Source: PALSA-505 sp036502085
GTDB taxonomy: Bacteria > Actinomycetota > Actinomycetes > Streptosporangiales > Streptosporangiaceae
Direction of reading: 5' to 3'
DNA length: 64,000 nt
NCBI GenBank assembly: GCA_036502085.1
Contig: DASXZD010000098.1
Location: 1-64,000 of the forward strand
Shown here: piece by piece, positions 27,330-35,485 of the stretch
Numbering within the stretch: position 1 is the first letter of the stretch
Layout of the letters: every line of letters begins with the position of its first letter
The notes under the pieces: generated by a model
The model's database searches: none
Told to the model about the DNA's origin: nothing
Seen by the model: the letters and a program-made list of their open reading frames with translations, nothing else
Program-made: the position numbers and the translations under genes

Positions 27330-28793
27330 CTATACCGAATCTTTATATGCGGCGTAATATTTTTTCAGCTGGTCATTAATATCGTCTTCGCCATAAGCCA
27401 GCAGCTCAGGCGGCGGGGTGAATTGCGAGTCAAATTGATCCATGAGCTCCGTATACCAGCGCTCCAGTTGCTCCTCGATAATCGGCGGCCACTCCATAGG
27501 CAGGTCCCAGTCCTGCTCAAAGCCCAGCGCGAGCGTGTGCTGCACGGCGGTCTTGAGGCACTCCTCGCGGCTCATCGCCTGGATGGGCGGGCGGACCGGG
27601 GTGAACACGTCGAGTTCCTTGTCATGCGGCTCGCCCAGGATGCGGGCGCCCATCTCGTGCGCCAGCAGCGGCGACTGGTGCAGCCCGTCCCGGTACGTCC
27701 CGGTCATCATCCACAGGCCGGACACGCCGACCGCACTGAGCTCGCCGATCAGCGGGAATCCGTCGAGCGGGACCGGCCGGTTGCCGACCATGATCCGCTC
27801 CACCGCGGCCTCGACCAGGTCGGTCCTGAGCTGCCGGGTGCAGCCGAGCAGCAGGTTCAGGTCGCCCACCTTGCCCGAATCGCGCGGCTGCGGCGAGATG
27901 TTGTTGGTCGCGCCCAGGTAGATCCGGCCCTCGCCGCGCGGCACCACGTGCAGGCCGCACGCGAACGCCCGGTTGGGCGTCCTGATCACGCTGTCCGGGA
28001 CCGTCCCGTCGGTGGTGCCGATCAGCAGCGCGATGCCGTAGCCGCAGACCATCGCGGGGATCAGGTCCCGGCTCTCTTCGGGCAGCCCGGCGAGCAGGTC
28101 ATACGAGGCGGCGCCGGCCGCCAGCACGACCGTGGGCGCCGATAGCGTCTGTCCCGACGCGAACGTGACCCCGGTGACCTTGCCGCCCGATATCTGTAGT
28201 CCGGACGCGTGCTCATCGACCAGCGTCCCCTTCGCACGGGTAAACGCGGTGCCCAGGCCGCGCAGCAGGGCGATCGTATTGACCGCGCGCTCGCCCGGGA
28301 TGAACATCGCCCGCAGCGGGCGCGAACCAGGCTCCGGATTGAGCCACGGGATATCGGCCGGATCCAGATCCTCGTACGGCTCCTTGTACTCCTCGAGCGC
28401 GGCCCGGATTGAGGCGTAGCCGGCGCTGTCGATCTCGGGTATGCCGATCGTGTTGAGAATGACGACGGTGCCGTTTGCGGTGCGAATGGCGGTCTCGTCG
28501 GATTCCTCGACCAGCGACTGCTCCCACGCGTCCCACATGCCGGTGGCGCGCACGTCCATGGCCAGCTTGGCCCGGCCGTGCTCGCTGCGCAGCAGGCCCG
28601 GCGTGGCCTCGCCAAAGCAGCCGTTCATCGCTCCCGCCGCAGCTGAGGCGGCGAATGGGCGGCTCGACTTCCCGACCACCGCGACCGCCAGCCCGCGCCG
28701 GGCGAGCACCAGGCCCAGCGACAGGCCGATGCTCCCGTTGCCGACAATGATGGTGTCGTATGCGCGCTGAGCATCGACAGCTTGAATAGACAT
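27330..28793 (-). CDS. FAD-dependent oxidoreductase, D-amino-acid/glycine oxidase (DAO) family
   Basis: 487 residues. An N-terminal FAD motif IIVGNGSIGLSLGLVLARRG (G18, G20, G23) opens a DAO fold. Later come VVLAAGAASYDLL, a typical strand before the FAD, and GDLNLLLGCTRQLRTDLVEAAVERIMVGNRPVPLDGFPLIGEL with the C-terminal FAD-contact GLWMMTGTYRDGLHQSP. A C-terminal ~90-residue extension rich in charged and aromatic residues is extra. Such enzymes oxidise amines. In this cluster it could oxidise an amino group of the sugar or an amino-acid side chain. GAGGGA precedes the ATG. It follows the radical SAM gene by 52 bases, so the two probably form an operon. Confidence 0.85.
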   Translation of the reverse strand: MSIQAVDAQRAYDTIIVGNGSIGLSLGLVLARRGLAVAVVGKSSRPFAASAAAGAMNGCFGEATPGLLRSEHGRAKLAMDVRATGMWDAWEQSLVEESDETAIRTANGTVVILNTIGIPEIDSAGYASIRAALEEYKEPYEDLDPADIPWLNPEPGSRPLRAMFIPGERAVNTIALLRGLGTAFTRAKGTLVDEHASGLQISGGKVTGVTFASGQTLSAPTVVLAAGAASYDLLAGLPEESRDLIPAMVCGYGIALLIGTTDGTVPDSVIRTPNRAFACGLHVVPRGEGRIYLGATNNISPQPRDSGKVGDLNLLLGCTRQLRTDLVEAAVERIMVGNRPVPLDGFPLIGELSAVGVSGLWMMTGTYRDGLHQSPLLAHEMGARILGEPHDKELDVFTPVRPPIQAMSREECLKTAVQHTLALGFEQDWDLPMEWPPIIEEQLERWYTELMDQFDSQFTPPPELLAYGEDDINDQLKKYYAAYKDSV

Positions 28794-28845
28794 GTACGTC
28801 CCTCAGGAATGATTGCGAACCCGGGCAGAACCGCTGTACCGCTCG

Positions 28846-29868
28846 CTAGGCCGGCACGTCGGCGCGAATGTCTTCGATATTAGGAAGCCATTCTTCGATT
28901 TTCGCCATAATACGTTCGTCACGGAATATATCGAGGTAATAGTCGGTGACGCCGTAATAGGTTCGCGACGGGTACGTCGCCAGATAGTAGTCGGCGATCT
29001 CGTCGGTCCCTGAAAGTAGCTTGTGCAGCGCCGGATGCGGGTTACGGTAGAGGAACTGCACCACCGGAGACCGCTCCTCGGCATGGATGATCTCCTCGAA
29101 CGGCTGGTCGTAGAAATTGCCGAGGAAGAATGGCGTGTCCATGAACTTGTCGTTGGTGGCGGTCATCTGGCAGCTGCTCACGACGTGACCGTGCGGGTTG
29201 ACGCCGAGGTGGACGCTCAGGCAGTCATCGAGCTCGTCCGGGGTCCGCTTGGTGTAGATCTGCTTCAGCCGCTCCATCGTTTCCGGGTTGTTTCCGCTGG
29301 TCGTCAGCGAGTCGAAGTAGATGGTCTCGTCCTCCAGGCCCATCTCCTTCTTGATCCACTCATCGGTCTCCGGCTGATCGGAGTACACCCAGTTAAGCTC
29401 GTAAGTCACGCCGAGGTCGAAGCAGGCGCCCCGCAGGTTTTTCACCCGCTCCAGCGGCACGTACTTGAGGTGATAAGCGCTCGCGCTCGGAAAAATGGCC
29501 TGGACCCCCGCGTCCTGAAGCTGGGAAAGCATCTTCCGCGCCTTGTCTGGCGTACGCGCCCAGTAGGCGTTGGTATTGAGGCAGACGTAGTAGCCGAGGT
29601 CACGCGCGGTGCTCGCGACCTGCATTACCTCCCTAGGGTAGAGCATCATCTCTCCGCCGGAGAGATCAAGGAAGCTCTTGCCATGCTCCGCGCCGATCCG
29701 CAGTAATTCGCCTGCGATCTCGGGAGTGAGCTTGCCGCGCCTCTTGGGACCCGACTCGACCAGGCAGTGGTCACAAGCGGCATTGCAGCCGAACGTGTAG
29801 ATCATATAGATCTTGTTGCGCTCGGCGTTGTCGTAGCACACACCGGTCTTCGGGTAATACTCCGCCAT
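28846..29868 (-). CDS. radical SAM enzyme (paralogue of the gene at 31914)
   Basis: 340 residues. The 4Fe-4S site is Cys28, Cys32, Cys35 in GCNAACDHC. SGGEMMLYP is the SAM-binding GGE motif, and LNTNAYWAR marks the next strand. C-terminal cysteines (DDCLSV, SSCQM) hint at a partial twitch or SPASM cluster. It shares its layout, the TNAYWAR block and the AYH block with the product of 31914-32903. Candidate reactions known in aminoglycosides are dehydration (AprD4), epimerisation (NeoN) or alcohol oxidation (BtrN); none can be chosen. AGGAG precedes the ATG. Confidence 0.88.
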   Translation of the reverse strand: MAEYYPKTGVCYDNAERNKIYMIYTFGCNAACDHCLVESGPKRRGKLTPEIAGELLRIGAEHGKSFLDLSGGEMMLYPREVMQVASTARDLGYYVCLNTNAYWARTPDKARKMLSQLQDAGVQAIFPSASAYHLKYVPLERVKNLRGACFDLGVTYELNWVYSDQPETDEWIKKEMGLEDETIYFDSLTTSGNNPETMERLKQIYTKRTPDELDDCLSVHLGVNPHGHVVSSCQMTATNDKFMDTPFFLGNFYDQPFEEIIHAEERSPVVQFLYRNPHPALHKLLSGTDEIADYYLATYPSRTYYGVTDYYLDIFRDERIMAKIEEWLPNIEDIRADVPA

Positions 29869-30022
29869 GACGATCTCCTAGCCTGGATGGTGGTGGGTCT
29901 ACTGCCAGTGATCTATGCTTTAACTATCAGTAATCGCTGGTACCCTCGAGCTAACCCCCTGCCGCCGGACCCAGTCGTCATCCCAATGAGCGTAACACCG
30001 AGGCCCTTCCGGTATCAAGAAG

Positions 30023-30045
30023 AAAAACGGGCGCAATGGCCGTTT
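30023..30045 (-). terminator. intrinsic terminator after the glycosyltransferase gene
   Basis: On the minus strand, AAACGG and CCGTTT (30045-30040 and 30030-30025) form a 6-base stem with a 9-base loop. TTTTTCTTCTT follows directly, a rare canonical T-tract for this genome. It lies ~140 bases after the glycosyltransferase stop and ~155 before the next gene, so the radical SAM/DAO genes need their own promoter. The rest of 29869-30187 holds no gene, but includes a GAACCGTTTGC motif at 30142-30152. Confidence 0.7.
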
Positions 30046-30187
30046 CTGCCTCCTCATCATCCGGCTTGCGGTCGTGATTCGAATGGGCCGAATGATCGAT
30101 TAGCCGGGGGCCGGGCGGCTGTCGATTCGGCTGGCCGTTAAGAACCGTTTGCGTACCGTCGGATGGCGCATCTCCCGATTGCCTGCC

Positions 30188-31489
30188 CTACCTGCCGTGC
30201 GGGCCTTGCTCACCTTGCGTACCTTGCATGCCTGAAAGGTTCCTGTACAACTCGGCAACGCGCCCGGCGACCACGGTCACGTCATACCTTTGACGCACCG
30301 CCTTGGCCGCCCGCCCGGCAATGGCCGACTGCGCTTCGGGATCACCCAGCGCGGACCTGATGCCGGCCGCGAACGCCCGGGCCGACCGCTCGGGTACCAG
30401 CCAGCCGAGTTCGCCGTGGTCAAGCACGTCCGCCACGCCGCCCACGCCGACCGCCACGATCGGCAGGCCGACCGCCATCGCCTCCAGCATCACGCTGCCG
30501 AACTCCTCATGCAGCGGGGCCATCAGCAGCAGGTCCATCACGCCCATCAGGGCGGCGATCTTCTCGTTCGGCAGGTAGCCGGTAACGGTCACCCGGTCAG
30601 CCAGGCCGCGGCGCGCCGTTTCCTTCTCGAACAGATCCCGCTCATTGCCATCACCGCAGATCAGCCAGTGAATGGGCTCGTCGCGCAACTCCTCGGCGAT
30701 ATCGAGGATGATCGGCCAGCCCTTCTCCCTGGCGATCCGCCCGACATAGCCGATCACGGCCGTGTCGCCGGACGGAGCCCACTGCCGCCGGGCTTGGCTG
30801 ACCGCGTCGGTCGTCGCCTGCGCGGCGAAGCCATCGGCGTCGATCACGTCGGGCAGCACGGTGAAGTCGGCCGACCTGCCGGTGACGTCGGCAAACGCCG
30901 GGATGGTCCGCGGCGTCAGCGTGATCGTCTTGGCCGCCGTGCGCAGCGCCATCCGCTCGATCCGCCGGGCGATCGGCTGCAGCATCCGGTCCAGCGCATT
31001 CATCGGGTGATAGGTCACGATGATCGAGCAGTGAATGGTCAGCACAAGCGGCACCCGCAGCGTTCGCGACAGCAGCCAGCCGAGAAGCGGCGGAATGGTT
31101 ACCCCGCTGCAATGCACGTGCAATACATCGGGTCGCCGCCGGTGCCGGATCAGGTATCCGATCACACCGAGCGCCCAGGAGAGGTTGAGGTCAACCATTC
31201 CCCGGATCCGCGAGCGCACCGGCAGCACCGGTATCCGGACACCGCGCACCTCGGTATGGTCGGAAATCTGCCATGACGTCGGCGCTCCCGGAATGCGCAA
31301 TGTCAGCACGGTCTGCTCTACGCCGGCCGCGTCCAGGGCCATCGTCAGCCGGTTGATCTGCGATTGCATGCCGCCAATCGCATCGAACTTGACGGGCCAG
31401 GATGACTCGGCTAGCTGCGGCCAGTAAAAATGGGGGGTAAGCCGCAGTACCCACGGTGACCGGAGGGCTGGCGTAGAACCGTCGCTCAC
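30188..31489 (-). CDS. GT4 glycosyltransferase, NeoM/KanM1-like
   Basis: 433 residues of the GT-B fold. The N-terminus LRLTPHFYW...WPVKFDAIGGMQSQINRLT matches what I know of NeoM/KanM1/BtrM, which attach (N-acetyl)glucosamine or glucose to 2-deoxystreptamine to form the pseudodisaccharide. The acceptor-side segment VLHVHCSGVTIPPLLGW and LTIHCSIIVTYHPMN are conserved in the group. The donor side has VGRIAREKGW, the E-x7-E motif HEEFGSVMLEAM and VGVGGVADVL. Sugar donor unknown. RBS AAGGAG precedes the GTG. A short MQGTQGEQGPHGR tail is unusual. Confidence 0.88.
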   Translation of the reverse strand: MSDGSTPALRSPWVLRLTPHFYWPQLAESSWPVKFDAIGGMQSQINRLTMALDAAGVEQTVLTLRIPGAPTSWQISDHTEVRGVRIPVLPVRSRIRGMVDLNLSWALGVIGYLIRHRRRPDVLHVHCSGVTIPPLLGWLLSRTLRVPLVLTIHCSIIVTYHPMNALDRMLQPIARRIERMALRTAAKTITLTPRTIPAFADVTGRSADFTVLPDVIDADGFAAQATTDAVSQARRQWAPSGDTAVIGYVGRIAREKGWPIILDIAEELRDEPIHWLICGDGNERDLFEKETARRGLADRVTVTGYLPNEKIAALMGVMDLLLMAPLHEEFGSVMLEAMAVGLPIVAVGVGGVADVLDHGELGWLVPERSARAFAAGIRSALGDPEAQSAIAGRAAKAVRQRYDVTVVAGRVAELYRNLSGMQGTQGEQGPHGR

Positions 31490-31913
31490 TGATCATCTCC
31501 TTAAGGCATCCCGATGCGCTCCCGGGATGACGCGGGCCGGCCCTGATGCCGTCCGGTCCTTCGTCAGCGGATCCCCCAGGACCATTATCCGATGAACGCC
31601 CGGCAGAAACAATGATCAATGCCGCGCATTATTGGCATACCTCGGTATCCGTTCATCGCGGGCCGCAGGCCACGCCCCGCAACGTCCGCCAACACCCGCC
31701 TCGCAGACCGCACGCAATCGCCACAGGCATGTTCGCCGCACGGCAGTTTCCGCCGTTCCGGGGTTGTCCGGCGGGCCCGGTATGGCTTACGATCAAGTTA
31801 ATTGGCTTGCCATGCCCTTGCTATGCCCTGGGGCATCCACCCCGCGAGGTCGGCAGGCAATCGGCTCAGCTATCGCAGACAGGCCTATCGCAGAAGGATG
31901 GAGCGGATAGCTA
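31490..31913. other. divergent promoter region of glycosyltransferase and radical SAM genes
   Basis: 424 bases without a convincing gene. It must carry promoters for the minus-strand glycosyltransferase and the plus-strand radical SAM gene. TGCCGCGCATTATTGGCA at 31620-31637 is a loose dyad. The sequence is less GC-rich near 31600-31650 and 31780-31810. AAGGATGGAG lies before the GTG at 31914. No other element was recognised. Confidence 0.5.
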
Positions 31914-32903
31914 GTGACTGAGGTCAACGATTCCCTTGCCATCTGGGACCGGTTTCCGCCGAATGAGCGCCTGGCGATCAATTTCACTCTGACCTGTAAC
32001 TTAGCGTGCGCGCACTGCATCGTTGAATCCAGTCCGCACCGCAGCGAGCGGCTGACGCTCGACGAAGTGCGGTCGGCGCTCACGACCGGGCACGAATCCG
32101 GTAAGAAGCACGTCACTTTCAGTGGCGGCGAGGTTTTCCTGTACCCGGCCGAAATGTGCGCGGCGATCGCCAGCGCACGCGAGCTCGGCTACGTCGTGGA
32201 CGTCGAGACCAATGCGTACTGGGCGCGGAACGACGTAACCGCGCGTAAGCACCTGACGCCGTTCGTGCAGGCCGGCATTTCCGGCGTCAGCCTGAGCGCC
32301 GACGCCTACCACGTCGCGTACTTCCCGGTCGACCGGGTCATTAACGCCGCGCGCGCCGCGCGATCCTACGGAATGCTGACCGAGATTAACTTCTGCCCGT
32401 CCAGCGATCCCGAGACCGACGAGAAAATCATCGACGCGCTTGAGGCCGCGGGCGAGCCATTCATCCGCAATGAGCTGCTCAACCGGGGCCGCGGCAGTGA
32501 GCTCATGGCCATTGAGGTGCGCCGGCCGGTCGACGACCTGCCCGACTGCGACAGCCTGACCACCACCGTGCACGCGACCGGCGATGTATACGCGTGCTGC
32601 GAACTGGAGGTCAGCACCAACGCGATGAAGCGCACGCCAGTTTTCCTCGGCTCCATCCGCTCCGCCGAGACGGCCCGACCCGACGGCGGCGCCGGGAGCG
32701 GGCCCGGGGGCGAGCGCCTGGTGACCGCCTTCTACGACCCCGCGTCGCCGATCTACTTCCGCAACCTCGTGCGCGATCACCCGATGTTCCGCGAGTTGTC
32801 CGGCGAGCGGTTCGCCAGCATCTGCGACTTCTGCCTGCAGGCACTGGGAGATCCTGACCGGGTCCGCCAGCTAACCGCCATCCTCGATGCCGACCCGTCC
32901 TAA
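31914..32903 (+). CDS. radical SAM enzyme (paralogue of the gene at 28846)
   Basis: 329 residues. The 4Fe-4S motif is Cys28, Cys32, Cys35 in TCNLACAHC, identical in position to its paralogue. FSGGEVFLYP is the GGE motif, and ETNAYWAR and SADAYHVAYFPVDRV are the shared blocks. C-terminal cysteines GDVYACCEL and SICDFC suggest an auxiliary-cluster-like region. An insert of ~20 residues rich in Gly/Pro (near 255-275) is absent from the paralogue. It is the only plus-strand gene between two minus-strand blocks. The pair may act in sequence on the same scaffold. The start GTG has a modest ribosome site. Confidence 0.87.
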   Translation: MTEVNDSLAIWDRFPPNERLAINFTLTCNLACAHCIVESSPHRSERLTLDEVRSALTTGHESGKKHVTFSGGEVFLYPAEMCAAIASARELGYVVDVETNAYWARNDVTARKHLTPFVQAGISGVSLSADAYHVAYFPVDRVINAARAARSYGMLTEINFCPSSDPETDEKIIDALEAAGEPFIRNELLNRGRGSELMAIEVRRPVDDLPDCDSLTTTVHATGDVYACCELEVSTNAMKRTPVFLGSIRSAETARPDGGAGSGPGGERLVTAFYDPASPIYFRNLVRDHPMFRELSGERFASICDFCLQALGDPDRVRQLTAILDADPS

Positions 32904-33071
32904 CCCCCCTCTCGCATCAAGCCACTTCGCCAGCCCGGCAGGATCCCGCCGCCTGCCGCCCGCCCGGCGGAATCCCTAGTCCCCCGCTGGGCGGCTGCCT
33001 TCATGATCGATCCGCGGCCCGCACCCCGGACAATTTCCACGCCCGCGCGACCATCTCCCCGGATGAGAAGG

Positions 33072-33140
33072 CTTTGCATGCGTTCTGCGCCCACAAACCC
33101 GGACAAAGTCGGTCACGAACCTGTCAGAACGCATGCAAAG
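33072..33140. terminator. 16-base inverted repeat, probable bidirectional terminator
   Basis: CTTTGCATGCGTTCTG at 33072-33087 is exactly repeated in inverse at 33125-33140, with 37 bases between. It lies between the end of the radical SAM gene (+) and the end of the dehydrogenase gene (-). The loop is long for a terminator; an operator or recombination site is an alternative. The stem is AT-richer than its surroundings. TTTGATCAAA (33160-33169) just beyond is another palindrome. Confidence 0.5.
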
Positions 33141-33189
33141 TCGAAATGATCATGAAAACATTTGATCAAAGGGCTGGGCTGATCGGGAG

Positions 33190-33259
33190 AGCCAGCCGAC
33201 CGGGGGAAGCCAGCCGACCGGGGGAAGCCAGCCGACCGGGAAGCCAGCCGACCGGTGGG
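33190..33259. repeat. four tandem copies of an 18-base repeat
   Basis: The unit AGCCAGCCGACCGGGGGA appears at 33190 and 33208 exactly, then as a 16-base copy (33226-33241) and a variant copy (33242-33259). It is in the intergenic gap just before the stop of the dehydrogenase gene. There are no spacers, so it is a minisatellite rather than a CRISPR array. Confidence 0.85.
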
Positions 33260-33270
33260 AACCGGGCTGG

Positions 33271-34254
33271 TCAGGCTGAGCTGATGAAGAAGTGGCGCAG
33301 GGGGGGCGGGCCGTCGCGGTCGTCGAGGACGCTGCCGTATTCGGAAAGCAGGCGGGGCGCGCTGATCAGCGGGCCAAGCCGGACCGCGCCCGACAGCACC
33401 ATGTCTAGCGCCTTGTCCAGCTGCTGGTAGCCGGACAGCACTCCGATGACGGTCAGCTCGCGGAGCATCACGGTGCTCGGCGGCATCGTGACCGAGTCCT
33501 CGCCCGAATAGCCAACCAGCACGTACGTTCCGCCGGGCCGGGTGGCCTCGAGTCCGGCGGGGAAAACGGCGGCCACGCCGGTGGCGTCGAAGACGATCTC
33601 GGGAAGATCCGCCTGCCAGTCCCCGGCAGCCGGATGGGCCGTCAGCTCGAGCTCCGCCGCGATCCGGCGGCGATGCTCTTGCGGGTCGGCCACCAGGACC
33701 GTCTTGGCGTCGCCCGCCCTGGCCAGCTGGGCCACCAGCAGTCCGACCGTGCCGGCGCCGATCACGCCGACCGTGCGGCCGGTGAGATCCGGCGCGCGCT
33801 CCATCGCGTGCAGCGCGACGCAGAGCGGTTCGAGCAGGCAGCCTTCGGCACCGGACAGGTCCGGCGGCAACGGCCGCAGGTTGGCGGCGCGCACGGTGAG
33901 CGCTTCGGCGAACGCGCCGGGCCGGGTGAAGCCGACCTCGTCCAGGTCGGTGCACAGGTTGTACGCGCCATCGGCGCACATGTCACACCGGTCACACGGG
34001 GACATGCCGTCCGCCACCACAGCCGAGCCGACCAGCTCGGGGCGGCTCGGCGCGGCCAGCACTCGGCCCGCCCATTCGTGACCGGGAATCACCGGGTAAT
34101 GCGCGTCGTGCAGCCCGCCGCGCAGCAGCCGCAGGTCGGTACCGCACAAGGCCACGTGCGTGACGGCGACCAAGGCCTCGCCCGGACCGGGTACCGGTCG
34201 CCGCACCCGCTCCAGCGCGTGCCGCCGCGAGCCCCGCACCACCAGGGCCAGCAT
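33271..34254 (-). CDS. zinc-dependent alcohol dehydrogenase, NeoA/KanE-like (2-deoxy-scyllo-inosamine dehydrogenase)
   Basis: 327 residues of the MDR family. ALCGTDLRL carries the catalytic-zinc Cys, YPVIPGHEWAG the His-Glu pair, and CDRCDMCADGAYNLC the structural zinc site. DLDEVGFTRPGAFAEALTVRAANLRPLP and the NAD motif GVIGAGTVGLLV follow. The order and spacing match NeoA, which oxidises 2-deoxy-scyllo-inosamine to the ketone needed for the second amination of 2-DOS. The ATG at 34254 with GGGGAC upstream is chosen. A longer frame adds ~58 Gly/Ala/Val/Pro residues from the repeat region and is unlikely. It is downstream of radical SAM and TylF-like genes on the same strand. Confidence 0.85.
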   Translation of the reverse strand: MLALVVRGSRRHALERVRRPVPGPGEALVAVTHVALCGTDLRLLRGGLHDAHYPVIPGHEWAGRVLAAPSRPELVGSAVVADGMSPCDRCDMCADGAYNLCTDLDEVGFTRPGAFAEALTVRAANLRPLPPDLSGAEGCLLEPLCVALHAMERAPDLTGRTVGVIGAGTVGLLVAQLARAGDAKTVLVADPQEHRRRIAAELELTAHPAAGDWQADLPEIVFDATGVAAVFPAGLEATRPGGTYVLVGYSGEDSVTMPPSTVMLRELTVIGVLSGYQQLDKALDMVLSGAVRLGPLISAPRLLSEYGSVLDDRDGPPPLRHFFISSA

Positions 34255-34660
34255 GTCCCCGGCCGGCACCGCTCCCCCGCCCGGGACTGCTCCCTCGGCC
34301 GGCACCGCTTCAGTCATCACCGCTCCCCCGGCCGATCCCATCCCCGCCGACGCCGCTCCGCCAGCCGGACCTGGCCCAGGTCCCGCTCCGGCCGACACCG
34401 CTTCCCCACCCGGCACCGCTTCCCCCACCCGGCACCGCTCCGCCGGCCGGCACCGCTCCGCCGGCCGATCTCGTCTCGGCCGACGCCGCTACACCAGCCG
34501 GTCCAGACCTCGCCCCGGCCGACGCCGCTACACCAGCCGACCCAGCTCCCGCAGATCCAGATCCGTCCGGCCCAGCCTCAGCCGACCCGGCCGGTCCCGA
34601 CCCCTGGGACCCCGCAGCGGCACCCGCACCCGCGGCTGCGCTCGCCGCTTCCGCCATGGC
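34255..34660. repeat. low-complexity GC repeat region between two cluster genes
   Basis: About 400 bases of degenerate repeats of CCGGCACCGCTCC- and GCCGACGCCGCTACACCAGCC-like units (the latter twice, near 34470-34540). Both minus-strand reading frames encode strings of Gly, Ala, Ser, Val and Pro with no fold. A frame starting ATG four bases after the TylF-like stop stays open for 115 codons but has only this composition. It may be an expanded linker or spacer; the dehydrogenase itself starts beyond it. Confidence 0.65.
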
Positions 34661-35485
34661 CTAGTTCTCCGGGCTCGGGGAGTCGCCGTTCGGTGAACTC
34701 GGGGAGTCGCCGTTCGCTGAGCCTGGGGAGTCGCCGTTCGCCGGATCCGGGCTGTCGCCCATCCGGTGGACGAAGAACGCGCGGCCGTGCCAGCCGTAGC
34801 GGACGAACTCGCTGTAGTCGTAGAAGCCGTCGGTGCGGGCGAAGCACTCACGCAGGGCCCGGCGCATCCCGAAGCGCGGATTCGCCCGGTTGCAGTTGTA
34901 GTCGTCCATCAGCAGCACGGCACCGTCCGGCAGCAGCCGCCCGCCGAGCAGGTGATCCAGCACGTCCACCGTGGACGCGTACAGGTCGCAGTCCAGGTTG
35001 ACGATCGCCACCGGCTCGGTGATCGGCGCGGAGACCAGCGTGTCGGAGAAGATGCCGCGCACGACCGTCCAGTCCGAGCTGCCCAGCCGCCGCGGCAGCT
35101 CCTGGCGGAGCATCTCCTCGGTGCCGGGCGGCGAGGCGTCCTCGTGCTCGCGCCAGTACCCGCTGTCGGCGACCTCGTAGCAGATCGAGTCCACCGGGTT
35201 GGTGCTCTTCGGAAATCCTGCAAAGGAGTCGTAAACGTAGAAATGACGGGGGAAGAGCGCCGCGTAAAAGTCCGACTGCGCGTTGAACTCGCTGATGAGG
35301 TCGGCGAGCAGCAGCGTGCTGAAGCCTTCGAAGCAGCCGAATTCCACGATCGCCCCGGGAATGTGGCTGCCGTAGACGTACTCGAACGTCAGCCGGAACA
35401 CCTCGCCGTAGATCTGCGTGGCCCGGGCGTTGTCCGCATACGTCGAGCTGCAGACCTGCTGAACGCTGCGCGGCGTCATCGTCAC
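34661..35485 (-). CDS. TylF/MycF-family O-methyltransferase
   Basis: 274 residues. Motif I is AIVEFGCFEGFSTLLLA. The metal-binding acids of the family are in NLDCDLYASTVDVLDHLL and LLMDDYN. TylF and MycF methylate macrolide sugars with Mg2+. Relatives occur in other sugar-antibiotic clusters, so O-methylation of the aminoglycoside is likely. The last ~32 residues are four copies of GDSP-x-x-x-N, made by a 24-base tandem repeat, absent from usual family members. Its GTG overlaps the stop of the SPASM radical SAM gene (GTGA); an ATG six bases later is possible. Confidence 0.87.
   Translation of the reverse strand: MTMTPRSVQQVCSSTYADNARATQIYGEVFRLTFEYVYGSHIPGAIVEFGCFEGFSTLLLADLISEFNAQSDFYAALFPRHFYVYDSFAGFPKSTNPVDSICYEVADSGYWREHEDASPPGTEEMLRQELPRRLGSSDWTVVRGIFSDTLVSAPITEPVAIVNLDCDLYASTVDVLDHLLGGRLLPDGAVLLMDDYNCNRANPRFGMRRALRECFARTDGFYDYSEFVRYGWHGRAFFVHRMGDSPDPANGDSPGSANGDSPSSPNGDSPSPEN

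Noticed and set aside
27127..27357. 76-codon frame as a possible precursor peptide for the radical SAM enzymes
   Set aside because: No ribosome site at normal spacing; the end overlaps the DAO gene; the cluster logic is aminoglycoside rather than RiPP
33190..33259. Possible CRISPR array
   Set aside because: The 18-base units are directly adjacent, with no unique spacers and no cas genes
34255..34428. N-terminal extension of the dehydrogenase
   Set aside because: It is pure Gly/Ala/Val/Pro repeat translation; NeoA-like proteins begin at the MLALVV segment, which has its own ribosome site
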